Source: Ruminococcus sp. XPD3002 (lineage in GTDB: Bacteria > Bacillota > Clostridia > Oscillospirales > Ruminococcaceae). From it: a stretch of 64,000 bases of DNA. The stretch covers positions 62,001 through 126,000 of the forward strand of contig FPJT01000011.1 in assembly GCA_900119535.1 (NCBI GenBank), in the 5' to 3' direction. The notes beneath the pieces were generated by a model, which worked only from the letters and a program-made list of their open reading frames with translations, did not search any database and was not told the DNA's origin. Positions 8,017 through 16,800 of this stretch are shown piece by piece (position 1 is the first letter of the stretch; every line of letters begins with the position of its first letter). Position numbers and translations under genes: made by a program.

Positions 8017-9066
8017 TTATTTGAATGTTGTGTTGTCCATGAGTTTCTGAATGTCTGCTGCAACTGTTCCGTCGTCTTCTGCAGGTATGCTTGTGGTAAC
8101 ACACCAGATTATACTGCCCTTTTCAAAGTAGTATTCTGTACAGTGGTATGAGAAGACATCCTCTGTATCATAGGTCACAGTAAATGCCTTTTCGCCGAAT
8201 ATCTCGTCTGTACCGTGTGATACTTCCTTTTTCATAAGGTCTTCGCTGTATTTGTCAAAGGCGTTGTTCGCCATTTTGTTAGCTGTGTTGAAGTCACGCA
8301 TCTTTACGGCTTTAAGCGAGTATTTCGACTTAGCCTTGCTGAACGAATCGGTATGTGCGTACATGAAGTTGATTACCTGGAACGCAGAATCCGAAAGGTC
8401 GGTATCCTCGTTCTGTGCGGCATACCACTCGGGTTCGTGGTATACCGATACATAATCGTTCTCAACGGTCTCGGCTTCGGTTGGAAGAAGCGTCTCTCCT
8501 GTGTACTCCGAGGCACTGAGGATATAGTCCGCATAAGCCTTGCTTACTTCCTGAAGTCCGTCGGGATAGCTCATTGCGATGTTGAGAAGGGATACTTCCT
8601 TCACCGCATTGTATGTGTCGGTGTGGTAGCACTGCGTAACGTTCGGATCGTTTTCGTCAGCTGCGTATTCCACAGTGTATACGACCGAACAATCGTATTT
8701 GTCATGCTTGAAATGCTCCCATGATACGGGAGTATCAGCTTCTACGCAGGTATTGATGTATTCAACTGCGTTGGCATCGGCATTCATGTTGAGCGACATA
8801 GTCTCGCTTATGCCTATCATTATGGGGAAGCTCTTGGCTGTAAATACCAGATCAAAGCCCTCCATATCGGACTTTGTAAGCTCGCTGCTGAGCGAGAAGC
8901 TGAAATTATCTGTGCTGTACTGTGTTTCTCCGCCTTTGCTTCTGATAGTTTCCGCCGTAAAAGCATTCTCGGAGCTTTTTTTCTCTGAGGATGAAGAACA
9001 TCCCACAGATACTGCTGCCGCAAATACAGCAGCGATCAATAATGCGGAGGCATTACGTATTTTCAT
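8017..9066 (-). CDS. Lipoprotein of unknown function
   Basis: About 349 residues from the ATG at 9066, which has AAGGAG some nine bases upstream. An in-frame extension further upstream has no signal sequence and is rejected. The signal peptide ends VSVGCSSSSEKK, so the lipobox Cys is about residue 22, followed by a Ser-rich linker. The mature part has Tyr- and Thr-rich beta-type segments and a repeated theme (FTAKSFPIMIGISE; TYDTEDVFSYHCTEYYFEKG) resembling the neighbouring 324-residue protein. Function unknown. It probably sits outside the membrane. Confidence 0.68.
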   Translation of the reverse strand: MKIRNASALLIAAVFAAAVSVGCSSSSEKKSSENAFTAETIRSKGGETQYSTDNFSFSLSSELTKSDMEGFDLVFTAKSFPIMIGISETMSLNMNADANAVEYINTCVEADTPVSWEHFKHDKYDCSVVYTVEYAADENDPNVTQCYHTDTYNAVKEVSLLNIAMSYPDGLQEVSKAYADYILSASEYTGETLLPTEAETVENDYVSVYHEPEWYAAQNEDTDLSDSAFQVINFMYAHTDSFSKAKSKYSLKAVKMRDFNTANKMANNAFDKYSEDLMKKEVSHGTDEIFGEKAFTVTYDTEDVFSYHCTEYYFEKGSIIWCVTTSIPAEDDGTVAADIQKLMDNTTFK

Positions 9067-9101
9067 GAGTAAGATCTCCTTTATTATGCAGTGAGCAGGA
9101 C

Positions 9102-9608
9102 TCAGCGCATATGGTTGAAATGCCTTACTTCGTCGATACCCAGTGCCGCTGAGGTACATACAAGTACCAGCGCTGCTATATGAAGGATACCGAAGAAAAA
9201 GGTGAAGTATTCATTTGAGTGTATCATCCAGCGTTCGGATTCATGACTCAGTGAAGAAAACTGAGAGATAACACGTGAAAGTGCATGCTCGGCAAGGAAG
9301 CCTCCAAGCCAGAGCAGAGGAGCTGCCCTGAATGTACGTTTGCAGCGCTTTGCTGAATAGCCTGCATCCACGCAGCCAACAGTATACAAAAGGAACGGAC
9401 ACCATACCAGCTCGGATATGCAGAGGAAGAATATATTCTTTCCCGATATGAATGCATCGGGGTGGAGCTCCTTCATATGTGCGCCCCCGATGCCGCTGAA
9501 AATGAGTCCCGAAAAGATAAAGCAGATCATACAAATAAGTATGTACGCCGCGCACAGGGCGGCAGCAAGTACGTATATCTTACGTAAAGAAAGCGATTTA
9601 TATTTCAT
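9102..9608 (-). CDS. Small four-helix membrane protein, unknown
   Basis: 168 residues with about four hydrophobic segments (residues 10-37, 56-78, 92-112, 135-158) and a basic N-terminus. No family recognised. AAGGAAA precedes the ATG. It lies between the AICAR formyltransferase gene and two lipoprotein genes on one leftward strand. Nothing in the sequence ties it to purine synthesis; co-transcription is the only link. Confidence 0.6.
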   Translation of the reverse strand: MKYKSLSLRKIYVLAAALCAAYILICMICFIFSGLIFSGIGGAHMKELHPDAFISGKNIFFLCISELVWCPFLLYTVGCVDAGYSAKRCKRTFRAAPLLWLGGFLAEHALSRVISQFSSLSHESERWMIHSNEYFTFFFGILHIAALVLVCTSAALGIDEVRHFNHMR

Positions 9609-9665
9609 GATATTTCCTTACTTTCGGAGATAAAGGGACGAACATAGTCCGTCCCTTCAGGTTTA

Positions 9666-10847
9666 TCAGTGATGGAACAGACGGATGCCTGTGAATGCCA
9701 TAGCGATGTTGTACTTATTGCATGTCTCGATAACATTGTCGTCACGGATAGAACCGCCGGGCTCTGCAATGTACTCTACGCCTGACTTCTTAGCGCGCTC
9801 GATGTTGTCGCCGAATGGGAAGAACGCATCTGAACCAAGGCATACTCCTGTGTTCTTTGCAAGCCATGCCTTCTTTTCCTCGCGTGTGAATACAGCAGGC
9901 TTTACCTTGAAGATACGCTGCCACTCGCCCTCGCGGAGAACGTCCTCGTACTCGTCGCCGATGTATACATCGATAGCGTTGTCACGGTCTGCACGGCGGA
10001 TATCGTCTACGAACTGAAGTCCCATTACCTGCGGGGACTGTCTCAGCCACCAGTTATCAGCCTTCTGACCTGCAAGACGTGTGCAGTGGATACGGGACTG
10101 CTGTCCTGCACCGATACCTATAGCCTGACCGTCCTTGACGTAGCATACAGAGTTGGACTGTGTGTATTTCAGTGTGATAAGTGAGATGAGAAGGTCATCC
10201 TTCTTGTCATCGGGGATATCCTTGTTATCTGTTACAACGTTTGCAAGAAGCTCGCGGTTGATATCGAGCTCGTTGCGTCCCTGCTCGAAGGAAACGCCGT
10301 ATACCTGCTTTGTCTCGATAGGAGCAGGCTTGTAGTTCTCATCCATCTTGAGGATGCAGTATGTGCCCTTTCTCTTGGACTTGAGTATCTCAAGAGCCTC
10401 GGGATCGTAGTCGGGAGCGATAATGCCGTCCGATACCTCGCGCTGTATCATCTTTGCTGTGCATACGTCCACCTTATCGGAAAGAGCGATAAAATCGCCG
10501 TATGAGGACATTCTGTCTGCACCTCTTGCTCTTGCGTAAGCGCTTGCAAGGGGTGAAAGCTCGCCCAGATCGTCTACCCAGTAGATCTTTTTGAGATCGT
10601 CGCTGAGCGGTCTGCCGATAGCTGCACCGGCAGGTGAAACGTGCTTGAAGGATGTTGCTGCACACATACCTGTAGCAGCCTTCAGCTCCTTAACGAGCTG
10701 CCAGCCGTTGAATGCGTCAAGAAGGTTGATATAGCCGGGCTTTCCGCAGAGAACTTCGATAGGAAGCTCGCTTCCGTCAGCCATATAAACTCTTGAAGGC
10801 TTCTGATTTGGGTTACAGCCGTATTTTAACTGCATTTCATTTGACAT
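9666..10847 (-). CDS. Stand-alone AICAR formyltransferase
   Basis: Transfers a formyl group from 10-formyl-THF to AICAR to give FAICAR, the penultimate step to IMP. At 393 residues it holds only the transformylase part; the cyclohydrolase domain normally fused N-terminally in bifunctional PurH is missing. Recognisable segments are LKYGCNPNQKP at the start, SFKHVSPAGAA (the Lys-His of the active site), KYTQSNSVCYVKDGQAIGIGAGQQSR and DAFFPFGDNIE. A separate IMP cyclohydrolase gene lies about 2.6 kb upstream on the same strand and completes the pathway. RBS AGGAGG precedes the ATG. Confidence 0.93.
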   Translation of the reverse strand: MSNEMQLKYGCNPNQKPSRVYMADGSELPIEVLCGKPGYINLLDAFNGWQLVKELKAATGMCAATSFKHVSPAGAAIGRPLSDDLKKIYWVDDLGELSPLASAYARARGADRMSSYGDFIALSDKVDVCTAKMIQREVSDGIIAPDYDPEALEILKSKRKGTYCILKMDENYKPAPIETKQVYGVSFEQGRNELDINRELLANVVTDNKDIPDDKKDDLLISLITLKYTQSNSVCYVKDGQAIGIGAGQQSRIHCTRLAGQKADNWWLRQSPQVMGLQFVDDIRRADRDNAIDVYIGDEYEDVLREGEWQRIFKVKPAVFTREEKKAWLAKNTGVCLGSDAFFPFGDNIERAKKSGVEYIAEPGGSIRDDNVIETCNKYNIAMAFTGIRLFHH

Positions 10848-10886
10848 GATAATGTCCTCCTTAAAATATATTTATTGTATCGAGCA

Positions 10887-11894
10887 TCAAAGCTCTTCAT
10901 ATTCGTATGTAGTTTTTGTTACGTTCTCGGTCTCGTCATCCTTGTAGGTAGATGTTACATGGACAAGTCGTCCGCTGCTGTCGAATTCGCGCTCATACAG
11001 CATCGTGTTATATACGGAACCGTCCGGATTATATGAGATATCCTCGGTACGGCATTCTTTGCCGCTTGCGGGATCGTATTCACGGTGTGTTTCGCTTCTT
11101 TTATAGCTGCCGTTTTCTGTGTTTTCGCTTATCGTGATCTCGGTGAGGATCCTGTTTTCGCTGTCATATGTGTATTTTTCAGTTCTGAAAAGCGCACCGC
11201 TGGCGGTATAGCTGCGTACAGCGAGCCTGTTTCCGTTATCATCGTAATCACAGTCGGAATAGTCAGATACTACATTTGAAAGCAGTTCATCTGTTCCTGT
11301 TTTATAATAGCTGGAATCTTCAAGGATGATATTGTCATACTCATCATACTTGTATTTTACTTCCCAGCTGATAATGCCGTCATCGACGTTCTTTACGTTG
11401 ATCTCACGGCCTTTGTCGTCGTATTCATAATACGTTTCGGAAAGCTGGTAATCTTCAAGGTCATACTTGTAAGTTGGATCGCCTTTGTCGTTATACTCGT
11501 ACCTGAGATTTTCATCTACAGTTTCTTCACCGTCGGAACCCACATTGATGATAAGCACAGGATCGTCATGATCGTTGCGGTATTCTATACTGACGGTTGT
11601 GATTTCGTCGCGGTATTCTGTCGTTATGGTGACCTTTGTAACTGCATCCGCAGGTATCTCGTCCGAGAGCTCAGGCAGTTCAAAAGGCTCCGTTTCCTCG
11701 GGAAAGGAGAGATCAAGATCAGGTGACTCTTCGTTTACCTCGTCAGCTGATGCCTCAGAGGACTTGCCTGATGTTTCAGCAGATGATATTTCTGAGTCGG
11801 GACCTTTGTCTGTGCAGCCTGCTGTGCATAAGATACATGCAAGACTGAGCAGTAAAGCGGTGATGCGTTGTCTGTTAGTGCGATAGTTTTTCAT
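10887..11894 (-). CDS. YD-repeat-like lipoprotein, tandem paralogue 1
   Basis: 335 residues. The signal peptide ends CTAGC, a lipobox, followed by a Ser/Glu-rich linker. The body consists of strand repeats such as YRYEYNDKGD, YYEYDDKGREI, YKYDEYDNII, YTYDSENRIL and REFDSSGRLVHV, the pattern seen in RHS/YD-type beta repeats, here about eight units and without a toxin tip. It is a tandem duplicate of the next upstream gene: the first ~90 residues are nearly identical and the repeat part has diverged. Likely surface-exposed. Ligand unknown. Confidence 0.8.
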   Translation of the reverse strand: MKNYRTNRQRITALLLSLACILCTAGCTDKGPDSEISSAETSGKSSEASADEVNEESPDLDLSFPEETEPFELPELSDEIPADAVTKVTITTEYRDEITTVSIEYRNDHDDPVLIINVGSDGEETVDENLRYEYNDKGDPTYKYDLEDYQLSETYYEYDDKGREINVKNVDDGIISWEVKYKYDEYDNIILEDSSYYKTGTDELLSNVVSDYSDCDYDDNGNRLAVRSYTASGALFRTEKYTYDSENRILTEITISENTENGSYKRSETHREYDPASGKECRTEDISYNPDGSVYNTMLYEREFDSSGRLVHVTSTYKDDETENVTKTTYEYEEL

Positions 11895-11916
11895 TTACCC
11901 CGATAAACCTCCATTG

Positions 11917-12927
11917 TTATAAAGCCTCATATTCGTAAGTCTGTTTTATTACATTCTGAGTGCTGCTATCTTTGTAGGTCTTTGTTGCCTGAGTTACTCT
12001 GCCGCTGTCATCAAACTCTCGCTCAATTATGACCGTTGAGTATATAGAGCCGTCCTTTTTATATTTTACAGTCTCTTCAAGGGAAGGAAGCTTGTTGTCA
12101 GGGACGTATTCGTACTTTCTCTCGGTAGTTTGGTAATCATCGTCGGGATCAAAGTCCTCTTTTACCGCTTTCTCCGTGAGTCTCTGTCCCTCGGAGTTGT
12201 AGGTGTAGCTGTACGTTTTGGACAGGGAACCGTCACTTTTATGTTCGCGGGCAGTGATGAGATTTCCTTCGCTGTCGTAATCACAGTCGGAAAAATCGTC
12301 GGTGAAAACGGACATTATTTCGCCTGTAGTATCGTCATAATAGGTAGACTCGTTCAGCAGCAGATTGCCGTATTTATCATATTCGTATCTGCTTTCCCAG
12401 CTCAGTTTGCCGTTCTTGGTACACTTCATAGCTGTGTATCTGTTTTCACTGTCGTATTCCGTTGTGGTCTCGTTAAGACTTGATTCTGACAGCTCCCATT
12501 CGTAAGTATAGTCGCCGTTGTCGTTATACTTGTATCTGTAGTTTCTTGCAGCTTTGAGAACGTTATCAGAGTCCGGCTCCATTAAAAGCAGTGGATGGTC
12601 ATGCTCGTCATTGTACTCAACTCTTACGATACGTGTTTCGTCGCCTGTTGTCTCGGAAATTGTGACTTTGGTGACTGCTTCCGCAGGTATCTCGTCCGAG
12701 AGCTCAGGCAGTTCAAAAGGCTCCTCTTCCCCAGGAAAGGAGAGATCAAGATCAGGTGACTCTTCACTTTCCTCAGCAGCTGATGCCTCAGAGGACTTGC
12801 CTGATGTTTCAGCAGATGATATTGCTGAGTCGGGCCCCTTGTCTGTGCAGCCTGCTGTGCATAAGATACATGCAAGGCTGAGCAGTAAAGCAGCGATTCG
12901 TTGTCTGTTAGTGCGATTATTATTCAT
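11917..12927 (-). CDS. YD-repeat-like lipoprotein, tandem paralogue 2
   Basis: 336 residues, 22 bp upstream of its paralogue. It has the same lipobox (CTAGC), the same Ser/Glu linker and the LSDEIPAEAVTKVTI segment almost unchanged, then repeats such as YRYKYNDNGDY, TEYDSENRYT, YEYDKYGNLL, YTYNSEGQRL and REFDDSGRVTQ. The near-identity of signal peptide and linker against a diverged repeat body suggests recent duplication, or gene conversion over the 5' half, with selection for variation outside. AGGAGG lies 14 bases before the ATG, longer than ideal. Function unknown. Confidence 0.8.
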   Translation of the reverse strand: MNNNRTNRQRIAALLLSLACILCTAGCTDKGPDSAISSAETSGKSSEASAAEESEESPDLDLSFPGEEEPFELPELSDEIPAEAVTKVTISETTGDETRIVRVEYNDEHDHPLLLMEPDSDNVLKAARNYRYKYNDNGDYTYEWELSESSLNETTTEYDSENRYTAMKCTKNGKLSWESRYEYDKYGNLLLNESTYYDDTTGEIMSVFTDDFSDCDYDSEGNLITAREHKSDGSLSKTYSYTYNSEGQRLTEKAVKEDFDPDDDYQTTERKYEYVPDNKLPSLEETVKYKKDGSIYSTVIIEREFDDSGRVTQATKTYKDSSTQNVIKQTYEYEAL

Positions 12928-12951
12928 TTTCCCCGATAATGTCCTCCTTTT

Positions 12952-13431
12952 TTATCTCATGGACCTGTTCATTCCGTATGCGAACATTCCTGCTGCCCAG
13001 CCTATTACTCCAAGCAAAAACAGTATCGCATACCATTTCAGTATCGTTTTTCCCCGTGAAGGCTGCCTGCACATCTCACGCATCTCACTGCTGAGCGGCT
13101 CTGTATAGCCTATAGCTATTGGTCCGCCGATAAACAGCGCTCCGCCTATGAACAGACTCAGTATACTGACTTCGCCTAATGCCGACGATATCCATGTACC
13201 AATGCTGCACAGAAAGTTCAGCGCCGCTATTGCTCCGGATACTATCTTCCACTTTTTCAGCTCTCTGATATAGTGTATATCCTCCGATGCAGAAGCTTCC
13301 GCACTGACTGCTGCCGTCGCTTTTTTCAGATACAGCTTCGCTCCGCATGAGGGGCAATAGCTCTCATACTTCCCGATGCGTACCTTCGCGTCTCCGCCGC
13401 ACTCCTGACAGCGTACTGTCTCATATTCCAT
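12952..13431 (-). CDS. Zinc-ribbon membrane protein
   Basis: 159 residues. The first 35 hold two CxxC pairs (RCQECGG and YCPSCGAKL), a zinc ribbon. A linker is followed by three hydrophobic segments (about 62-84, 88-108, 130-150). Such small zinc-ribbon plus membrane proteins are common in Firmicutes and of unknown function. It lies 18 bp downstream of the IMP cyclohydrolase gene and is presumably co-transcribed. The ribosome site is weak. Confidence 0.65.
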   Translation of the reverse strand: MEYETVRCQECGGDAKVRIGKYESYCPSCGAKLYLKKATAAVSAEASASEDIHYIRELKKWKIVSGAIAALNFLCSIGTWISSALGEVSILSLFIGGALFIGGPIAIGYTEPLSSEMREMCRQPSRGKTILKWYAILFLLGVIGWAAGMFAYGMNRSMR

Positions 13432-13449
13432 TTTTTCGCAGATCTTCGG

Positions 13450-14163
13450 TCAGTTGTTCTTGTTAACTATGCGAGTCTCCTCTGTACCTGTTTCGAGGTT
13501 CACGTAGCGGACAAAGAGTGATACCTTGTTGTCAGCGTTGAGGTTGTTCCAGAGCATGTCTGTGAACTCGTCGATGCTGCCGCTGATGCCTACGAGCTTT
13601 GGCTCGCCCTCGAAGCTCGGAAGCGGTGAACCGTCACCCATGTATGTGTGGATGAAGTGTCCCTCGCCTGCGATAGGATTGTTGTAGCTGAATGTGTATC
13701 TCTGACATGACTCGGGATTGCCGTTAGCGCTCTTGAGTATGGACATTGCGTAGTTGAAGCCCTTGTCGTCGAAACGGAGTATTCCTGAGATACGAGGTGT
13801 ATAGTTAGGAGCATCGTCCTCGAATTCGCGTGTGCGGAGGGACTGCTCAAATGTGAACTGCTTGTCCATGAGCTCGTAGATAGTATCGGTCTGGTCGCCG
13901 TTTGTTACGATGAGCTTGTTGCCGAGTACTCTTACGGGAGCGTAGATTATAAGGTGGGGATCAGTGAGCTTTGAAGGATCGAAAGCCTCTGTGCGGATGC
14001 CTCTGCCTTCCTCGATGAATACGCGGTTGCGGCTGTTCTCACTTCTGCCCATGATGAAGTATGCTGTAACTGCGTATTTTCCGCAGTCTGATTTACCTAT
14101 AACGATACCTCTTCCGGGGTATGCGTTTGAACTGAGTTCTTTTGCAAGATCAAGCTTTATCAT
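13450..14163 (-). CDS. IMP cyclohydrolase, PurO/IMPCH type
   Basis: Closes FAICAR to IMP, the last step of de novo synthesis. At 237 residues it matches the stand-alone cyclohydrolase family first known from archaea (PurO), recognisable from YPGRGIVIGKSDCGKYAVTAYFIMGRSENSRNRVF and TDPHLIIYAPVRVLGNKLIVTNGDQTDTI, then TPRISGILR and YMGDGSPLPSFEGEP. It is unrelated to the N-terminal domain of bifunctional PurH. With the stand-alone formyltransferase downstream, the last two steps are carried by two separate proteins. GAAAGGAG precedes the ATG. Confidence 0.9.
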   Translation of the reverse strand: MIKLDLAKELSSNAYPGRGIVIGKSDCGKYAVTAYFIMGRSENSRNRVFIEEGRGIRTEAFDPSKLTDPHLIIYAPVRVLGNKLIVTNGDQTDTIYELMDKQFTFEQSLRTREFEDDAPNYTPRISGILRFDDKGFNYAMSILKSANGNPESCQRYTFSYNNPIAGEGHFIHTYMGDGSPLPSFEGEPKLVGISGSIDEFTDMLWNNLNADNKVSLFVRYVNLETGTEETRIVNKNN

Positions 14164-14181
14164 AGTGATAACTCCTTTCGG

Positions 14182-14754
14182 TCATTTGATGAAGAATGTA
14201 TATATGCAGTCTGCGATCACTGTCACAAGCAGAGCAGCTGCGATGATGTTTATTGTTTTTCGGCTCGGCTTGGAGAGGAGCCGGTCATATAAAGGCTGTA
14301 TCGCATACATGAATAGCAGTCCGCCGAGTCCGAAACGGACAGAGGTGGAAAGGGCGATACGTGCCTGATAATTGTACTTGTAATCGGCGTAGGTCTGCCA
14401 CGGCCAGCTTCCTGTGGCTGCTTCGAGTATGTAACTGGCGGCAAGCTCGATAAGCGTTGCAACTGCCATGCACCCGACGAATATTATCAGCGGTTTGACT
14501 ATATTCAGCCATTTCAAGTCCTTCTTCCGCATAAGTGCGCCGAAGCACAGCAGGAAGGTGAGTGCGCCTACACCGTATACGGGACAGTAGGGACCGAAGA
14601 GAACTCCTCTGTTTGTGAAGCCCCAGCGGTATACTACAACTTCAAGGAAAACCTCATAGCACCAGCCCAGTATCGCATACAGCCAGAAGCAGATGAACAG
14701 CTGGGGGACGGTGCGCTTTTTTTCAGCAGTTTTTTTCATATCCGTATTTTTCAC
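14182..14754 (-). CDS. Putative ABC-transporter type IV (CmpB-like) membrane protein
   Basis: 190 residues with about five membrane segments. The opening PQLFICFWLYAILGWCYEVF and NRGVLFGPYCPVYGVGALTFLL is the signature of the PF06541 family (putative ABC transporter type IV), widespread in clostridia and without a proven function. Two starts are possible, GTG at 14754 or ATG at 14739; neither has a strong ribosome site. It lies between purN and the IMP cyclohydrolase gene with short gaps. Confidence 0.78.
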   Translation of the reverse strand: MKNTDMKKTAEKKRTVPQLFICFWLYAILGWCYEVFLEVVVYRWGFTNRGVLFGPYCPVYGVGALTFLLCFGALMRKKDLKWLNIVKPLIIFVGCMAVATLIELAASYILEAATGSWPWQTYADYKYNYQARIALSTSVRFGLGGLLFMYAIQPLYDRLLSKPSRKTINIIAAALLVTVIADCIYTFFIK

Positions 14755-14824
14755 ATATAGATGTTTAGCAGTATAACTGTTGTTTTATGAGAGACGGTCC
14801 TTTGCGGCCGCTGTTTTATATGTA

Positions 14825-15451
14825 TCAGCTTTTAACGTAAGCCTTGCCGTCGATTATTTCTATCTTGTCCTGACAGAACAAGGATACAGCTTCGGGGAGA
14901 AGCTTCCACTCGACGTTTTCCATGATACGGCGCTGAAGTGTTTCGGGAGTGTCGTCCCTTTCAACGTTTACCGTACCCTGTAATATTATAGCGCCTGCAT
15001 CAGCTTCCTCGTTGACGAAATGTATCGTAGCTCCGCTTACCTTTACGCCGTATGCAAGAGCCGCTTCGTGTACTTTAAGTCCGTAGAAGCCCTCTCCGCA
15101 GAAGGAGGGAATGAGTGCAGGGTGGACGTTTATTATCCTGTAGGGATAGGCTTTTGTAACGCACTCGTCAAGTATGGTCATAAAGCCTGCAAGTACCACA
15201 AGGTCAGCTTTTTCTTCGTTGAGTGCATCAAGTATAGCCTTGCTGTAGCTCACGCTGTCGGAGTATTCCCTGCGTGGGATGACTCTCGAGGGGATATCTG
15301 CGTTCTTTGCCCTTTCAAGAGCATACACGCCTTCCTTTGAGGAGATAACGCAGGTTATTTTTCCGCCCTTGATGATGCCTGACTTTTCAGCATCGATAAG
15401 AGCCTGAAGATTAGTTCCGCCGCCCGAAACGAGAACAACTATATTTTTCAT
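14825..15451 (-). CDS. purN: Phosphoribosylglycinamide formyltransferase (GAR transformylase)
   Basis: Formylates GAR using 10-formyl-THF, step three of the pathway. About 208 residues, the usual PurN length. It begins NIVVLVSGGGTNLQALIDA (phosphate-binding loop) and has the catalytic Asn and His in INVHPALIPSFCGEGFYG and the Asp in DAGAIILQG. The ATG at 15451 is chosen over a GTG three codons upstream because AGGAAG lies nine bases before it. It lies downstream of a small DUF3592 gene and upstream of the CmpB-like gene. Confidence 0.95.
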   Translation of the reverse strand: MKNIVVLVSGGGTNLQALIDAEKSGIIKGGKITCVISSKEGVYALERAKNADIPSRVIPRREYSDSVSYSKAILDALNEEKADLVVLAGFMTILDECVTKAYPYRIINVHPALIPSFCGEGFYGLKVHEAALAYGVKVSGATIHFVNEEADAGAIILQGTVNVERDDTPETLQRRIMENVEWKLLPEAVSLFCQDKIEIIDGKAYVKS

Positions 15452-15477
15452 TGGTATCACTTCCTGATAATTGAAGT

Positions 15478-15885
15478 TCAGACTATTATCTCCAGAACTA
15501 TGCCGAGTATCACAAGCAGCGCTCCGCCAACGGCAGCCGCTGCGCCTCCGAGGTCTATCTTCTGCTCCTCGTCTGCGAACCAGAATTTATCGGGGACGAC
15601 GGGGTTGACTCTTACGAGCGCCTTTTCACCCACATCGTGCTTGATGAGATATCTCTCGGTATAGCGTCTGTGGACGACCTGTCTGGAGTGTCCGTCATTT
15701 TTTTGTATTACAGCGATAGGAGCGTAAAGTCTTCTCATTACGTGTCCTCTCAGCTTTATTTTGTCATCTATTCCTGTTACTTCTGCAGGATATGTCTCGG
15801 CGTTGTCTATCTCCTTCTTTCTTACCCAGCAGAAAAATAAGCCGCCTGCAAGAAAAAATAAGCCAAACAGCGAGAATGCGATCAT
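15478..15885 (-). CDS. DUF3592-type membrane protein
   Basis: 135 residues. One N-terminal helix (3-20) and one C-terminal helix (about 112-133) flank a beta-rich central part with AEVTGIDDKIKLRG and YLIKHDVGEKALVRVNPVVPDKFWF, the layout of DUF3592 proteins. The family's function is unknown. AGGAGG sits correctly before the ATG. It is the left of two DUF3592-like genes that bracket the expansin gene. Confidence 0.65.
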   Translation of the reverse strand: MIAFSLFGLFFLAGGLFFCWVRKKEIDNAETYPAEVTGIDDKIKLRGHVMRRLYAPIAVIQKNDGHSRQVVHRRYTERYLIKHDVGEKALVRVNPVVPDKFWFADEEQKIDLGGAAAAVGGALLVILGIVLEIIV

Positions 15886-15900
15886 TATGATGACCTCCTG

Positions 15901-16785
15901 TTATTCGGGGAACTGTACATGTCCCGGTATTATTTCTGTATCGTCATAGGAAAGAGGGATGTTCTCGTCGATTATCTGCTGACCGTAAATATCGGTTATG
16001 CGGAATGTGAAGGGACCTTTGCCCATTTCCATTGACTCGAAGTAATTGTAGGGACGGCGCTGTATCTCTACGAATTCGCCGTCTTTAAGGTATTCCAGCT
16101 TTGTTATGGGGTAGCGGTGGTTCCTAACCTGTATACCGCACCAGAATTCGGTAGTTCCAACCTTGTACTTGTAGCATACGGGAGCGTCCGCAGCTGTATC
16201 AAGGGGGACTATCTTCCAGCTTACAGGTACTCTGCCCTTCTCTACGGGAGCTATAAGCGGAAATGCATCGGTATAGAGGTCAAGATCTCCCTTTTTGCCC
16301 TCGGGGAGCTCATCCGTTACCAGCATATTTATGGTGCCCAGTTCGCCTGTAACTTCAAGATATGCACCTGCAAGCTGAGCTTCGTTATAATCGGCGTGGT
16401 TCATTGCGACTATCCAGTAATCGTGTGAAACGGGATCAAGCATTGCGTGTCCGCCCACATAGCCTCCGCCGTAGAATGTGCCTTCACCTGTATGTACGGT
16501 GCCCTTTGGTTCGAGGATGCAGCTTTCGTCTATAGTGACTTCGGTCGTTATAGGAGTGGTCGTCTCGTCAGTGAAGCCTTTTCCGTGATTCAGAAGGAAG
16601 TCTGAAAGCAGTTTCAGCTTCGCTTCGGACAGACCTGTCTGACGTGCAGCCACCAGATCAAATGTGTTGACGATCCCGTCGCCGTTTATATCCATTGCCG
16701 TTTTCTGTGCGGAATCCGCAGTTACAGCTGTTGAGGAAAGTATGATCGCAGCGGCAGAGATCACGGAAATGATCGCTTTTTTCAT
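15901..16785 (-). CDS. Secreted bacterial expansin with N-terminal half-dockerin
   Basis: 294 residues from the ATG at 16785, which follows GAGGTGG. A signal peptide is followed by one dockerin-type calcium loop, DINGDGIVNTFDLVAARQTGL, and then by a two-domain expansin like Bacillus subtilis EXLX1, which loosens cellulose walls without hydrolysis. Domain 1 keeps the two key aspartates in MLVTDELPEGKKGDLDL, but the Tyr that follows the first Asp is Leu. Domain 2 keeps the second Trp (TEFWCGIQVRNHRYP; the first Trp is Phe) and the Tyr of PYNYF. The end, PGHVQFPE, is identical to EXLX1. The second calcium loop of a normal dockerin is missing, so cohesin binding is uncertain. Likely works on plant fibre outside the cell. 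Confidence 0.92.
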   Translation of the reverse strand: MKKAIISVISAAAIILSSTAVTADSAQKTAMDINGDGIVNTFDLVAARQTGLSEAKLKLLSDFLLNHGKGFTDETTTPITTEVTIDESCILEPKGTVHTGEGTFYGGGYVGGHAMLDPVSHDYWIVAMNHADYNEAQLAGAYLEVTGELGTINMLVTDELPEGKKGDLDLYTDAFPLIAPVEKGRVPVSWKIVPLDTAADAPVCYKYKVGTTEFWCGIQVRNHRYPITKLEYLKDGEFVEIQRRPYNYFESMEMGKGPFTFRITDIYGQQIIDENIPLSYDDTEIIPGHVQFPE

Positions 16786-16800
16786 AGTATCCACCTCGCA

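Noticed and set aside
8675..9094. Rightward ORFs opposite the 8-9 kb lipoprotein genes
   Set aside because: Antisense to genes with clear signal peptides, lipobox and ribosome sites; no family resemblance.
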